In this document: piece by piece, positions 63,610 through 63,665 of the stretch
How positions within the stretch are numbered: position 1 is the first letter of the stretch
Layout: each line of letters opens with the position of its first letter
From: Paenibacillus humicus NBRC 102415
GTDB lineage: Bacteria > Bacillota > Bacilli > Paenibacillales > Paenibacillaceae
Direction of reading: 5' to 3'
Assembly (NCBI RefSeq): GCF_004000905.1
Contig: NZ_BIMD01000034.1
Coordinates: forward strand, 1 to 63,665
Length of the DNA stretch: 63,665 bases
The notes under the pieces: generated by a model
Seen by the model: only the letters and a program-made list of their open reading frames with translations
Databases searched by the model: none
Told to the model about the DNA's origin: nothing
Program-made: the position numbers and the translations under genes

Positions 63610-63665
63610 GCTATCAATAAAGAAATGAAAAAAGTTATAAAAAACACTTGCATTGGCCTATGTGG
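63610..63665 (+). promoter_or_regulatory. Start of an AT-rich promoter at the window end
   Basis: An A-rich tract (about 63615-63645) is followed by TTGCAT (63648-63653). This resembles an UP element and -35 box; the -10 would lie beyond the window. In Bacillales an rRNA operon often follows lysS. Confidence 0.4.

Overview
The window looks like a chromosomal segment of a GC-rich, endospore-forming, low-GC-phylum bacterium, most likely a member of the Paenibacillaceae. The backbone follows the gene order known around the Bacillus subtilis yabN-to-lysS region: mazG, hup, rqcP (yabO), yabP, yabQ, divIC, yabR, spoIIE, yabS, yabT, tilS, hpt, ftsH, coaX, hslO, yacD, cysK, pabB-pabA-pabC, folP, folB, folK, yazB, dusB, greA, lysS. 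Sporulation genes (yabP, yabQ, spoIIE, yabT), a perfect Fur box, GTG/TTG starts with strong Shine-Dalgarno sequences and classical SigA, SigE and Spo0A-type promoters fit this assignment. Species cannot be set from the sequence alone.

Layout. 1-2,720: end of an upstream region, mazG, hup, rqcP. 2,721-6,600: an inserted Fur-controlled siderophore ABC importer (yclNOPQ, petrobactin type). 6,590-8,780: sporulation genes yabP-yabQ, divIC and an S1-domain protein with a glycine-rich tail. 8,781-25,750: a large type IV pilus island made of three pilin-like proteins in one operon, a convergent 1,757-residue secreted Ig-like repeat protein, then pilB, pilT, pilC (frameshifted), pilA, pilD, a pilM-pilN fusion and pilO. 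26,000-29,640: spoIIE and an unrecognised coiled-coil protein. 29,650-31,740: a YtrA-type GntR regulator with its ABC transporter. 31,740-34,650: an AT-richer cassette (aldo/keto reductase, beta-sandwich protein, AraC regulator). 34,650-41,890: old yellow enzyme, yabS, yabT, tilS, hpt, ftsH. 41,890-46,980: nucleoside importer (nupNOPQ type). 47,000-50,842: nadABC, NAD de novo synthesis. 50,846-54,800: coaX, hslO, foldase, cysK. 54,900-61,280: folate pathway genes with a small HTH gene and dusB. 61,300-63,600: greA and lysS. The last bases look like the start of a strong promoter, perhaps of an rRNA operon.

The genes most worth attention are in the pilus island. The assembly ATPase PilB carries a tandem motif matching the MshEN c-di-GMP-binding module, PilM and PilN appear fused in one chain, the major pilin gene switches to AT-rich sequence just after its conserved N-terminus, and PilC has an apparent single-base deletion before its last membrane helix. 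The three minor pilin-like proteins face a giant secreted protein that has a signal peptide but no visible wall anchor; by analogy with minor pilin/PilY1 systems it could be a pilus-tip adhesin, which is inference. Separately, the yabP leader forms a nearly perfect 20-bp hairpin that buries its Shine-Dalgarno sequence behind a SigE-like promoter.

No tRNA, rRNA, CRISPR array or recognisable transposase was seen. All calls rest on reading the sequence and on recalled family features; no database search was made.
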